Positions 37,327 through 48,595 of a stretch of 64,000 nt of DNA are shown piece after piece (the first letter of the stretch is position 1; the number at the start of each line of letters is the position of its first letter). The notes beneath the pieces were generated by a model. That model saw nothing but the letters and a program-made list of their open reading frames with translations. It ran no database searches and was not told the origin of the DNA. The DNA comes from Trichopria drosophilae (lineage: Eukaryota > Arthropoda > Insecta > Hymenoptera > Diapriidae): positions 86,921,501 through 86,985,500 of the forward strand of contig CM059586.1 of the NCBI GenBank assembly GCA_030407085.1, given 5' to 3'. The translations under genes were made by a program, and so were the position numbers.

Positions 37327-38007
37327 TTTGAAGAGATTTTTTCACTTTTTACAGGTTGTTTTCTTGTTTACTGTAAACTATATTCTTATCTCCTCGTGGA
37401 TTCGTTTACCAACTATACACGTCCTATAAACACTGCTATAATTCTGTAGATCAGAAATCAGCTGTCAGCAATACTATTCTCTGTACTAGCAAGTAAATCA
37501 AGATCATCAAGATCAAGTGAGATTTCAAAAACATCAAGGCGACTTTTCATTGCTCCGTTGCAAAAAATTGTCGTCATGTGATTTTGGTGTTTATTGCGTT
37601 GCTTAAAAATTGTGGTTAGTTGTCCCTCTAGTATAATTATGCTTGAAGCACGAAGAATGACGAAAATTAAAACGAACTCTAAAGCCATTTTGTTTTTAAA
37701 TTGCATATTTTACTAGAATAAGATAAATAAACTTTCTACTTCGATTTCGCATAATTCTTCGTTGGACTCCGACTATTCTAGCATGCGGATTTTATTGAAA
37801 TTAATTACGGATTCGGAATTTTACCGTTGATTTCTCTGCAATGAAATTTTCAAAATTTAAAATAACGGATCCAATAGAATATATTTCAAAATGTGCTTGG
37901 ATTTTCTTGAAATCTCCAAAGAAACTTCTTTTTCGAAAAAGAATTCTTTAGGATATAACGAATCCCCAAAAAACACTTCATGTAAAAAAAACTCGACGAG
38001 TTCTTAT
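37327..38007. other. UTP23 5' flank
   Basis: Upstream of the UTP23 ATG. It should hold the promoter; no motif could be assigned. A minus-strand frame at 37458-37706 is Ile/Leu-rich without family resemblance. Confidence 0.4.
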
Positions 38008-38165
38008 CCCAGTAAACGAAAACGAATAGAAAGTTGAAAATACGAATTGAAATGAATTAATAAGTAGATTCAATTAATCATTTTCATGCGTTTTAATTCA
38101 TTTTAATTCACTTGAATTCATTTCAAATCGTATTTTTAACTTTCTATTCGTTTTTGTTTACTGGG
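38008..38165. mobile_element. Near-perfect 158-bp palindrome, CCCAGTAAACGAAAA family
   Basis: Reads CCCAGTAAACGAAAACGAAT from the left and its complement ending TTTACTGGG at the right, with about 60-bp arms and an AATTCATTTTAATT-rich centre. A compact member of a family also seen at 38.3, 46.8, 55.4, 57.6 and 58.8/62.3 kb. Confidence 0.8.
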
Positions 38166-38323
38166 ATTCTATAAAAAAAAAACAATCGAATGAAACCATT
38201 GTCTACACATCAATTTTTGTAATGCGTGAAATACGGTATTGTATAAGATCGAATGAATTCAATTCTGGCATTACAAGTCTTATAAAATAGTATAAATTCG
38301 AATAAGAATCTTGAATAATCAAT

Positions 38324-38453
38324 CCCAGCAAACGAAAATGGATTAAAATAAATTGAAAATTTGAATTTTTTTGAATCCGGATTCTTAATTCCGTGTAAAG
38401 AATTTAAATAAATTAGAATGTTTAGGGTTAAATAATTTTCTATTCATACTGGG
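38324..38453. mobile_element. CCCAGCAAACGAAAA-family fragment
   Basis: Left end CCCAGCAAACGAAAATGGAT; possible right end ATACTGGG at 38453. The right terminal repeat is weak. Confidence 0.5.
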
Positions 38454-38639
38454 TAATTGAAGCGTATAATCATTTTGTTATATCCGGGGACAAGGTATTC
38501 TCAATAATAACTCCAATTTTATATAAATGGACCAGGATGATGTTCGATTTATTTAATATGAATTATATCTGAGGTCAAGTCGTCAAGAGTCTTTCTCTGT
38601 ATATCTTAAAACCTTAAGGGTGCTCTCAAATGGATCGGT

Positions 38640-39985
38640 CACGCCATCTATGGCCGTTTTGGAACTTCCAAACCGGAAGTGATTTACTTTTACAAACTAC
38701 GGCCTCAATTTTAATATTACAACGATGAAATGCATATGTTATTACAGTAAAATGTTTATATATTGTGGGGAAACTTCGTTTGAGAGCGTAGAATTTTTTT
38801 TCGCGTCAGAATAAAATGTTGAAAGTTGACCTTTTTTATAGGCATTTCGGAGTATTCATTTAAGCATTAATTACATCGTTTATATTGCACTAACCCCAGA
38901 AAATGAAGTTTCCCCACAATCTTGATGACAAGACGAATTTTTTAAACCCTTGCTTATTACATTTCATCCCGATTTCGAGCCGTAGTTTGTAAAAGAGCAA
39001 GCGAGGTGAGAGCCGGCTATAATGGCGGCCTCCTTGGCTGTCAAGTCTCAGAAACATAGTTCCGCGATATTCCGCAGAAAGGCATAGCGCGCCACCGGTC
39101 TACCGCGCGAATATCGAATATCAGGCGCTGAAGATGATTTACATTTTTACAAATTACGTTTGCAATTCCAGGATTATCAAAATTTTATACAGTCATTTAT
39201 GAAGATTAATAGTTGCGAATAGTGGGGAAACTCAATCTGAGAATACAATATTTTTTTTCAAAATAAAAATAACGTGTATCTCTGATGTCTCTTTAGTAAA
39301 CAAATGCAATTCTGATACTGCAGTAGTACGAGAGAATGAACTTTCCCCATAATCCTTATATTAAGCCCTTTCTTTCAAGCCCTCATTTATTATTTTTCAT
39401 CCCAATCTCGAGTCGTAATTTGTAAAAGTCGTAACGAGTTAGACGACACCAAAGCCTGCTGTAATGGCGGCCGTCTGGTGGGGAGGTCGCGCAAGGGCAA
39501 GGGTACCGAGCGCTAGCAGTCAGTCCCGCGACAATCAAACCTCGCGCGCTGACAATGATTTACACTTTTACAAATTAGGTTTGCCATTATAGGGATATAA
39601 TAATTTCATGCAGTCAATTATGAAGATTAATACTTGAGAATTTTGGGAAAATTTTATCGGAGTGTGTAACATTTTTTTCATTGTCAAAATAAAACGTTGA
39701 AAATTGAACATGCTTGTTACGGATCTCAGACGACTCTTTCAATAATCAAATACAATTATAATGTTGCACTGATCCGGGAAAACGAAGTTTCCCCATAATC
39801 CTTACAGTAAGCCCTTTCTTTCAAGACCTCATTTATTATTTTTTATGCAAATCTCGTGCCGTATTTTGTAAAAGTCGTGACGAGTTAGTCGACGCCAAAG
39901 CCTGCAGTAGTGGCGGCCGTCTCCTGAGGGGTCACGCAGGGGGACAGAGCGCAAGCAGTCAGCCCCGCGAAAATTGAACTTCGTG
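38640..39985. repeat. Three-unit tandem array of foldback units
   Basis: Three diverged units of roughly 425-460 bp at about 38681-39050, 39135-39540 and 39560-39985. Each begins with a TTTACxxTTTACAAA stretch, has GGGGAAAC early and GTTTCCCC late, and ends in the complement TTTGTAAAAG. So each unit is also an inverted repeat. A GC-rich AATGGCGGCC segment follows each right arm. Confidence 0.75.
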
Positions 39986-40019
39986 CACTGACAACGATTT
40001 ACACATTTCAATTGCGTTT

Positions 40020-40680
40020 GAAATTCTTATAATGTAATATAATCTTTATTGAGGTGTACATCATTTTATGGGCTTATACCCGTTACAATATTTACAAAAG
40101 TAGAATTTCTACTAGTACACGGCCTGATTTAAGTATGTGGTTATAATAATTTTATCCAGTATTTACGAAGATTAAAAAAGTACAGTCGGACAAGTTGTTT
40201 TTTCTGTTGCGTCGGCTTTTTGACTGTCAGTTTTTTGACCTGTCAGCTTTTAGACTAGTCGGTTTTTTGTCAGCGCTCAAAAAAGCGAAACTATTTGTAT
40301 CATTTTTAGGGAACAATAGTTTTAGTGCATTTTTCGACAACGTACTACCATACAAAAATGTCTGATTTTTTTCAGAGCTCATAGGTATTTCATCTATAAT
40401 GCATATGGGTGATTCTTCTGCAACCGGTCTTTTGAAGCAAAATAGTACTTTTCGATGAAAGCGGGTGAAAGTTCTCTTTTCGCTTGCTCATTCTTTGAAG
40501 AAACATTTTCGCACATGTGCCGAGCAATAATTTTGGTTACATGTGTGCGTAAAGTGCAGTTGATAATTGTAAGATTACCACTTTACGCACACTGTAACAA
40601 TAGTACTTTTCGCTACAAGTGCGCATGCGTATAGAACTTTAGACATACACACGTGTGCCGAAATACTGCTTTTGTTGCAC
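40020..40680. other. Gene-free sequence with short repeats
   Basis: Contains GTCGG/GTCAG-TTTTTTGAC short tandem repeats (40185-40275) and a hairpin with a 13-bp perfect stem (GTGCGTAAAGTG and complement, 40547-40596). No coding frame. Confidence 0.5.
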
Positions 40681-42680
40681 GCCAAACGTACCCCTGCAAG
40701 AAAAATATTTTTTTACATTTGTTTTTGCACTTTTGTTATGAAGTTTGTACCCAAATACTCCACTCTCAATCCCTAACATAGTAAAAAAAGTTACATTTGA
40801 AAGTACATATTATTTTGCGATTAAGAATCTTGAAAGAGTTATATCACACGTTGCCTGTTCTTACGAAAAATTCTTTTATACAGGGTCATCGAAAAGTATC
40901 GGACCCCCCTAATATCTTCAGTTAGAATGCACTTAGGAGAAAATGTCCAATAGCAAAGTTGTATGGTTTCAAGCGGGGAGTAAGATGATGACCTTGACCA
41001 TGTCCTTCAAGGTCATTTCAAGGTCAATCTTATTTTTTTAAATAGAAGCCCCTACATTTTATTGCATTTTCTTATAGCTTATCTCGAGAGCTTTCCAAAA
41101 CACTAGAATAAAATATTTTTTTATTAAGTACTTTTTGAGTTATAAAGGTTTGAAGTTAACAATTTTTTGACACAAAATGTAGACAGAAACGTACCGGAAT
41201 GCGGTTTCGGCTGTTTATAACAGATTGGCACATTGCCAGGCTGTTGAAGGGCAACAATTTGAACATTTGTTGTGAATTGTTTGGTACAATTAAATATTTT
41301 GCCCAAGCTAACCAATTGGAATTAAATTTGCCTTAACTGGCCGGACTCACACACCACTCTTGCCTTAACTGGTCGGACTCGCACACCACTTAACAAATTG
41401 TTAACTTCAAACCTTTACAACTCAAAAAGTACTTAATAAAAAAATATTTTATTATAGTGTTTTGGAAAGCTCTCGAGATAAGCTATAAGAATATGCAATA
41501 AAATGTAGGGGGTTCTATTTAAAAAAATAAGATTGACCTCGAAATGACCTTGAAGGACATGGTCAAGGTCATCATCTTACTCCCCGCTTGAAACCATACA
41601 ACTTTGCTATTGGACATTTTCTCCTAAGTGCATTCTAACTGAAGATATTAGGGGGTCCGATACTTTTCGATGACCCTGTATGTGAATTATATAGGTTTTT
41701 TGACGAGCGTTCACTTAAAAACATCAATGAAATAAAATATCTACATTAAGAATACGAAATCGAATTTGCAAATATTTGTTAACGTTTTCTCAAAAAGTGC
41801 CGGGTTAAAATAAACTTAGAATTTCATTTAAAACTAAACTGTAGATTAAAATGTAAATTCTAGGTTTATTTATATTCAACATTCAATTTTATTTGGTTGA
41901 ATTATTTGAAAGTGTTTAAAGTATAACATTAACTTGATAAATCAAAGCAAATACAGCAATTTAAACACAAACAGAAAATTCTCGTTCCATATTTTGTTAA
42001 CAAAACATTTACCGACAGTCTTTTCCTTAGTTTGAGGAATGTTAGGTAAATTTTTCAAAATCATAACATTTCTGTGGTTGAAGATAAGGGCATTATCTAC
42101 AAAATAAATAAAAAATGTTTAGAATACGACCATTTCTAAAGGATTTCTTAGCAACATTCAAAATGGGGAACAGAAGGCCCCCGAATTACACGGTTTCACA
42201 TGGGATTCATGGGACTTCATTTTTAATGTTCCGTTTAAACTCACTTTTCAGATGTAACATTTTCTAGTCCCAAAACTTTACTTCCATAGCGTGAAAGTTT
42301 ATGAAAAATCTTCTGCTCCAAGAATTTTTAATTAATTTTTAACCCGGCACTTTTTGAGAAAAACGTTTACAAATATTTAAAACTTCGATTTCATATTCTT
42401 AATGTAGATATTTTATTTCATTGATGTTTTTACGTGAATGCTCGTCAAAAAAACTATGAAATTCACATATAAACGATTTTTTTTCTGATTTTTCGCCAGA
42501 ACAAGCAATGTATGATATTGTAACTCTTTCGAGATTCCGCAAAATAATACGTACTTTCAAAAGTAACTTTTTTTTCCTATGTTAGTGATTGAGAGTAGAG
42601 TATTTGGGTATAAACTACATGATAAAAGTGCAAAAACAGTGTAGAAAAATATGTTTCTTATAAGGGTATGCTTGGCGTGA
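40680..42680. mobile_element. 2-kb foldback element with an insertion in its left arm
   Basis: The left arm (40680-40876 plus 41683-41830) pairs with the right arm (42340-42680): CCCGGCACTTTTTGAG near 42350 mirrors CTCAAAAAGTGCCGGG near 41790, and AGTACATATTATTTTGCG mirrors 42540-42557. The left arm is interrupted by 40877-41682. No transposase frame. Confidence 0.8.
40877..41682. mobile_element. 806-bp TIR element with TA target duplication
   Basis: Ends CAGGGTCATCGAAAAGTATC and its complement; arms about 290 bp, flanked by TA on both sides. The uninterrupted right arm of the host foldback shows the empty site with a single TA, confirming the boundaries. TA duplication points to Tc1-mariner; no transposase remains. 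Confidence 0.85.
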
Positions 42681-43923
42681 AATGCCCCATATACATACGT
42701 ACATAGCATGTTGTGTAATTTCTTAAATGTCATTTTAATAATTTATTCCAAATTTTTTAAAATACTATTTTTGAAAGGAATTTTTAATTCTTGAAATATG
42801 TACATTTTAAATCAATTGAAGGTAATTGTTGCAACTTATTTAGACGAATATAACGTAAAAAGAAATTTAAACGTGTTTTCTTTACTTTTATTTACGCGAA
42901 TCATTATTATCAGTTACAGAAATGATTAGATACATATATAGATAATAAGTTTTCTAAATTAGTACTAAAGAATAATTAATTTTTAAAAGTTAGAAAAATA
43001 TCTCCAAAATGTTTTTACTTCTTCTTTATCAGCAAAAAAAAACCCAAAATAATCGGGAATAATATTTTTTAACGCTACAAAATGCTGACCTATGTTATGC
43101 AAAATGATTTGTCACTATAATGCAACTACATTCTATTTCCTGTACTTTAAATGTTATAACTATTAAATCTTTTTAACAGAGCATTAACAAATGCTTAGAA
43201 ATAATTGAAATTAACAAACACCACGACAAAGACTTTATTAAAGTAATAATAAAAAGATAATACATTTTCTAAATTAGTAGTGACCGAGGTAAAAATGTTT
43301 GATAAAGTTTTTATAAAATTTCTATAAAATATTTATGCACCGTTCATAAAGAATTTATTCTATAAACATTTTATAAAGTTTGTATATGGATCCACAAATT
43401 TGATACAATTTCGCTAAAATCCTATCTGCAGATAAGTAACATATTCTTTTAAATTCGTATAAAATTTGTAGACCCCCATTAAAATATTATAAAAATGTTA
43501 TAAAATGGTTATAGAATTATTTTTGTAATAAACGAAACTTTATCAAACATTTGTAAGGAATAAATCATAATCTTTAGCTAGGAAAATATTGCCACAACGT
43601 TATTACTTCTTCTTTATCCGCAAAAAAATCATATTAATATGTAATAACACATTAGTCGATACTAATTTATTATTAGTCGATACATTAGTCGACTTGCACT
43701 TAAATTATTGTTCATGAAGTTTTCAAAAAAGTGCTTAAAAATCATGAAAATTAAAAAACACTACAACGACATTAGAAAAATAATAATAAGGAGATAAAAC
43801 ATTTTCTATACACATAAGAAAATATTATCAAAATGCTTTTACTCATCCTTAATCAGCAAAAAATCAAATTAAATAAATTCCCACGGGCAGCAGTTTATTA
43901 GCGGCATTACTAACACGTGAAAA

Positions 43924-44004
43924 AGATCGTATTAGCCAAGTGGTTAAAGCGTTTGACTGCCACGCAAAACTTTTGGAGTTCGCGTACTCGCAGATGCTCT
44001 TTTA
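43924..44004 (+). tRNA. tRNA-like repeat head, copy 1
   Basis: A-box-like TTAGCCAAGTGGTTAAAGCG is followed at tRNA-like spacing by B-box-like GAGTTCGCGTACTC, ending GCAGATGCT. The acceptor stem does not pair, so it is not a working tRNA; it resembles the internal Pol III promoter of a SINE. Confidence 0.4.
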
Positions 44005-44629
44005 TCCTTTTTTTTTCATTATTATACATACATTGTAATTTATTAAAAATAATTATTTCTTCCTTATTTTTAAAATTTAATTTTTTAAATGAATTTTAAA
44101 TTCTTGAAATATACTCTATAACTCAACTGAAGGCAATTGTTGTAACTTATTCAGGCGAATATGACGCAAAATGAAATTTAAACGCGTTTTCTTTACTTCC
44201 ATTTACGCGAATCATTATTATCAATTACAGAAATTGTTAGATAACAATTCTAAATTAGTAGTAATGCATAAAGAATTTTCAAAAGTGCTTCTTCTTTATC
44301 CGCACAAAATCAAAGTAATATGTAATAATATTTTTTGCCGACAAAATGGTAACTACCGTTATTCAAAATGATTTGTCGCTAAAGCGATTATACTATTTCC
44401 AATGCTTTAAATGTTATGATTATAAAATCCTTTTAACGAAACATTAACAAATGCTTAAAAATAATTGAAATTAACAAACGCCACGACAACGACTTTATGA
44501 AAGTGATAATAAAAAGATAACGCATTTTCTAAATTAGTAGTGATACAAATGTTTGGTAAAGTTTTTATAAAATTTGTACACAGCGTTTACAAAGAATTAA
44601 TTCTATGACACTTTATAAAGTTAGGAGCC

Positions 44630-45143
44630 CAAACCGGGTACTTCCACCTGGGCTGGGTGAACCCGGGGCCGCTTCCTTTTGCCGTTTTTCATAGTGTCAA
44701 GGCTTCCTGAAGCCTTGCTGCGACGAATAACGTTATCCAGGGGGTAGGACGAGGACCTGGAAGTCAGCACTTCCCTCACGGGCTAACTAAAGGTAGCCCG
44801 ATCACTGGGCGACCCCCCATAACAAAAATAACAAAAAAATCATTAATTGAGGTCGCATTAACCCATTAATACATAAAATTTTGTAACAATTTAGCAAAGT
44901 ATCGCAAATTTCTTCCACATCGGAGAAACTTCGAATGGTCTTATCGCAGTCGGGTCCGGAACTAATATTCTGTAACAAAATTTGTGGATCATTAATATTT
45001 ACGTCTTTCACGTTTTTTAAAAATTCCGGTTTTATAAAGTTGGAAGCTATTAATCGAAATAATTTTATACTTCGCGGATGAAGTTCGTGTATCCGAACTT
45101 TTTCAGACTGAAAATTATCGTTGAATTTATTGAAGAATTTCAA
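44630..45143 (-). other. GC-rich island and unidentified 113-codon frame
   Basis: 44630-44820 is GC-rich against an AT-rich background. On the minus strand a frame of 113 codons (45143-44802) contains LHPRSIKLFRLIASNFI and FSDVEEICDTLLNCYKI, which look like real protein sequence but belong to no family I can name. TTAACCCATTAAT on + at 44858 resembles a TTAA-element end. Probably a fragment of a transposon protein. Confidence 0.35.
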
Positions 45144-45975
45144 AAGGAAAATTACTAATTTAGAAAAAGTGTTATCTTTTTATTATTATTGTTCTAATGT
45201 CGTTGTGGTGTTTTCTAATTTTAATTATTTTTAAGAATTTTTTGAATAATTCAATTATTGGCCAATAGATACGTGTAAATGCTTTAATTACAAATAATTT
45301 TGTATTTCAACGCATATTAATTTGATTTTTTGCGGCTAGAGAAGAAGCAACATTGTGGCAATATTTTCTTATATTAGATATTGAGATTTATTCATTCACA
45401 AGTACAAATGTAATTTCGTTTGTAAAGAAATTATTGTATAAACATTTTATAAAGTTTATATAATGTTTTGATGCAGACCAACAAATTTTATACGAATTTT
45501 AACAAATGTATTACTTATCTGGAGAATTTTTTTCAAAATTGTATATAATTTGTGGATTTATATAAAAACTTTATTCTTTATTATTTTGGGCTTTTTTGCT
45601 GATAAAGAAGAAGTAAAAACATTTTGGAGATATTTTTCTAACTTTTAAAAATTATTTATTCTTTAGTACTTATTTAGAAAACTTATTATTTATATATTTA
45701 TCTAATCATTTCTGTAACTGATAATAATGATTCGCGTAAATAAAAGTAAAGAAAACACGTTTAAATTTCTTTTTACGTTATATTCGCCTAAATAAGTTGC
45801 AACAATTACCTTCAATTGATTTAAAATGTATATTTCAAGATTTAAAAATTCTTTTCAAAAATTGTATTTTAAAAAATTTGGAATAAATTATTAAAATGAC
45901 ATTTAAGAAATTACATTACACATGCGTAATAATAATTTAACAAAAATAATAATAATAAAAAAAAAGTTAAGAAAG

Positions 45976-46056
45976 CATCTGCGAGTACGCGAACTCTAAA
46001 AAGTATACGCGGCGAGCGAACGCTTTAACCACTCGACCATTGCGCAGTCTTCCTCG
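45976..46056 (-). tRNA. tRNA-like repeat head, copy 2
   Basis: Minus strand reads TGGTCGAGTGGTTAAAGCG then GAGTTCGCGTACTCGCAGAT, matching copy 1. It heads the reversed copy of the AT-rich body. Confidence 0.45.
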
Positions 46057-46060
46057 ATAA

Positions 46061-46842
46061 ATATCGCAATACTGCTGATAAAGTTTTACCCTCAGTAATA
46101 TATTTGAAATATTAGGATTGTAGATTTTCCGCCGGCGCTCGCCTGTACATATCCCCAGCATGTCTCGGCGCAATCTGGCAACGCTGGGAAGCGCCTGTCG
46201 AACCTGTCGAACTGACCTATACATACTCACGCTCACGTACGCACACACAGACGCACCTACACTTGTCTACAATTATAGTTCGCGAAGCGCCGTCAGAGAG
46301 CCTACTAGAACAGCCCTTTAAAATTTTGGGAGGTCGCCTCAGTCGATTCTGACTTCCGGAAACATTTGAGAGCACTCTTAAAACTATCGCCGCTGCATGG
46401 CAACACCGCAACTCGAGTGTTAAGGCGCATCCGCACGCATAGTTATGTTATAATTAATTATAGTGACATCTAGTTAGAATTATAGGCGAACTTACACACA
46501 CATACATTACACATTTTGCATTGAAAAAGATTCAAAATATCAATTAATCTCTATCAATGAAGTGAACATAATCTTAAAATGGCAATTACGAAAGTCGACA
46601 GAAAATTATGTATTTGAGAATAGGAAAACTAGCTTTCGTGTCGCACATACCAAATGTGTTCGAAGCCAACTAAACCTGTCAGTCGGTATCAACACTTTTT
46701 AACTACTTTGTAAATAAATATATCTTTTATGTACTTTGTTATTACGTTCGTTCACAATATTTTCGGTGTTAAAATTTGTTTCAATTAGTATATTATTAAC
46801 TTTCTAACGAAACCCGGAAAAACCATTTTCTCATAATATTAA
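46061..46842. other. No recognised gene
   Basis: Somewhat GC-rich patch (46120-46430) with short frames only. GAGAGCACTCTTAA near 46370 is a complement of the AAGGGTGCTCTCAAAT motif at 38618, a possible shared element end. Confidence 0.35.
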
Positions 46843-47600
46843 CCCAGTAAACGAAAATGGATGAAAATTTATTGAAATTAATTGAAATTAATTGAAATTT
46901 TTACTCGCCAATCCGGATTGTTGATTTTAGCAAATCTATTTCAATTCTGAATTCGTTTGTATTCCTGTACATGGATTGCCCTGCTTCGATTTGTATTCAG
47001 TGAAATCATAGATGGAAGTTGTAGTCTATTGATTTCAATTCCAATAAATAGAATTCGCCAATGTTATTTGAGATTCAATTGAATCCTTCGTAAAATGAGA
47101 GGTTATGTCAATTTATTTGAATTCAGGACGTAGAATTGGAAAGACAATCTTTCAATAATTGTGTATTTCTTTCAAAATCAGATTACTTTTTATTCTTTTA
47201 ACAGAATAGGCAACCTTCTCCTGTATATAATCTAATTATTAGCAGAAATATTGTAAATGAATTCATTTCAGTTTAGTGGGAATTAAAAATTTCAATTCAT
47301 TTTGAAGCATACATACTTTGATTCCGTAAATATGTATTCGAATAGCTTGAATTCCGAAGAAAGGAATCCGTCTGTATTCAATTTTACGAACACAATTAGA
47401 TAGTTTTGAATCCGTAATATTGAATACAGATTTATGCAAAGTTTATTTTTTGATAGAAAACTTTTTTTGCATTGAAATGAATACGTTTAGATAGTTCTGA
47501 ATCCATAATGTTGAATACGGAGGCATTCAATATTTCGTTTTTAAGAAGAAAACTTTTTTTGGATTGAAATGAATACACTTAGATAGTTGATAAGTATATA
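46843..47600. repeat. CCCAGTAAACGAAAA-family left end and 92-bp tandem repeats
   Basis: CCCAGTAAACGAAAATGGAT at 46843 starts AT-rich GAATTC/GAATAC-rich sequence. Copies of TTAGATAGTTxTGAATCC at about 47397, 47489 and (partial) 47579 make a short tandem array. No right end was identified. Confidence 0.55.
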
Positions 47601-48595
47601 TAGGCAAGGGAATTAATGACGTCAGTGGAGGACTTTTCCCGAGGGCCCCCCGCTAAATGTTAAAGGACAAAACAACGAAAGAAAAACGAGTATAAAGGAA
47701 TGTATAGATTCAATCAAGAACGGAAAATAAGCGCATTTTTTTTTGAAACTTTTTTTTTTTCATATAAAATTTAAATTTGTTGAAAATGTTCTTAAAACTA
47801 ATTGAAACTTGTAATAAACGGTAAAGGAATGCATTGTCATCCAATTTTGGGCTATCCTAAAAGTTTCAAGCTTCTAGCTCATCGGTAAGATAGTTTAAAA
47901 TCGATTACAAGATTTGCACCGCACAAACAGACAGACAGACAGGAATAAAAGTTAATAAAAACGTGGTAAAAAAAGAGAATTTGTAAAAAAAATACTTAAT
48001 GTACTCGCATGATCTTGTTTAGTTTTAACATAGATGAAAGGTATTAAGAAAATACTTTTCCGGTTGTAACATAACTGTAGTATATTATGCAAAGAACATT
48101 TGTACATCTAAACGAAGACGACTATGCTTTATTACAAAGCAAACAGACTTTCGTTCTCAAAGACTCGTAGATAAGACTTATTATTTCATATTTGATTTTC
48201 TGATTTGTATTTTGGATGTACCCTTTATGCCAATATAAATGACATTCAATATTATTCTAAGAAGTTTGACACAATTGTTTTAAATACATTTATATAAAAT
48301 GTCAGAATATTCTTCATAACGCTGACAAATTTGTTCGCATACAATATTAAATTTGAATTGAACTTTCGATTGGGATTTCATACAATTTTTTTTGTATAAA
48401 TAAGTCGATTAAAAATGACAAATGCTTAAAAAACCCTTGAAAATTTGAATGAAAAAACATTTCTTTTCGCACATTTAAGATATAATTGGACTCGTAATAT
48501 TTTAAATTGATAAAAATTTGATCAGACTTTTCATATTATATTATGCTCAATAATTAGTAATACTATTGTATGACCCGAGTACCACAAATGGCAAT
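47601..48595. other. Gene-free; GACA microsatellite at 47930
   Basis: CAGACAGACAGACAGG at 47928-47942 after a CATCGGTAAGATAGTT-like segment resembles the 3' end of a common arthropod retroposon, from memory only. The remainder is the METTL26 3' flank. Confidence 0.35.

Larger units (their letters stand above)
42710..46060. repeat. Composite inverted repeat with tRNA-like sequences
   Basis: 42710-43080 is the reverse complement of about 45590-45930 with few changes, and a third, diverged copy lies at 44030-44350. GATAAAGTTTTTATAAAATT-type motifs recur at 43310-43560, 44545-44630 and 45420-45580. The tRNA-like stretches precede two of the three copies, suggesting a repeating unit of tRNA-like head plus AT-rich body. 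Confidence 0.7.

Noticed and set aside
37458..37706. 82-codon minus-strand frame upstream of UTP23
   Set aside because: Considered as an upstream exon, but UTP23 already has a complete N-terminus at 37326 and this frame has no family resemblance.
38640..39985. Regularly repeated units resembling a CRISPR array
   Set aside because: Units are hundreds of bases, diverged, internally inverted, and in a eukaryotic genome.
44802..45143. Host gene exon
   Set aside because: It sits in repeat-rich sequence with no splice partners or homology I can name; listed only as an unidentified frame.
38600..46390. A giant TIR element linking AAGGGTGCTCTCAAAT (38618) and its complement near 46370
   Set aside because: The shared motif is short and sequence beyond it does not match; a coincidence or two small element ends is likelier.
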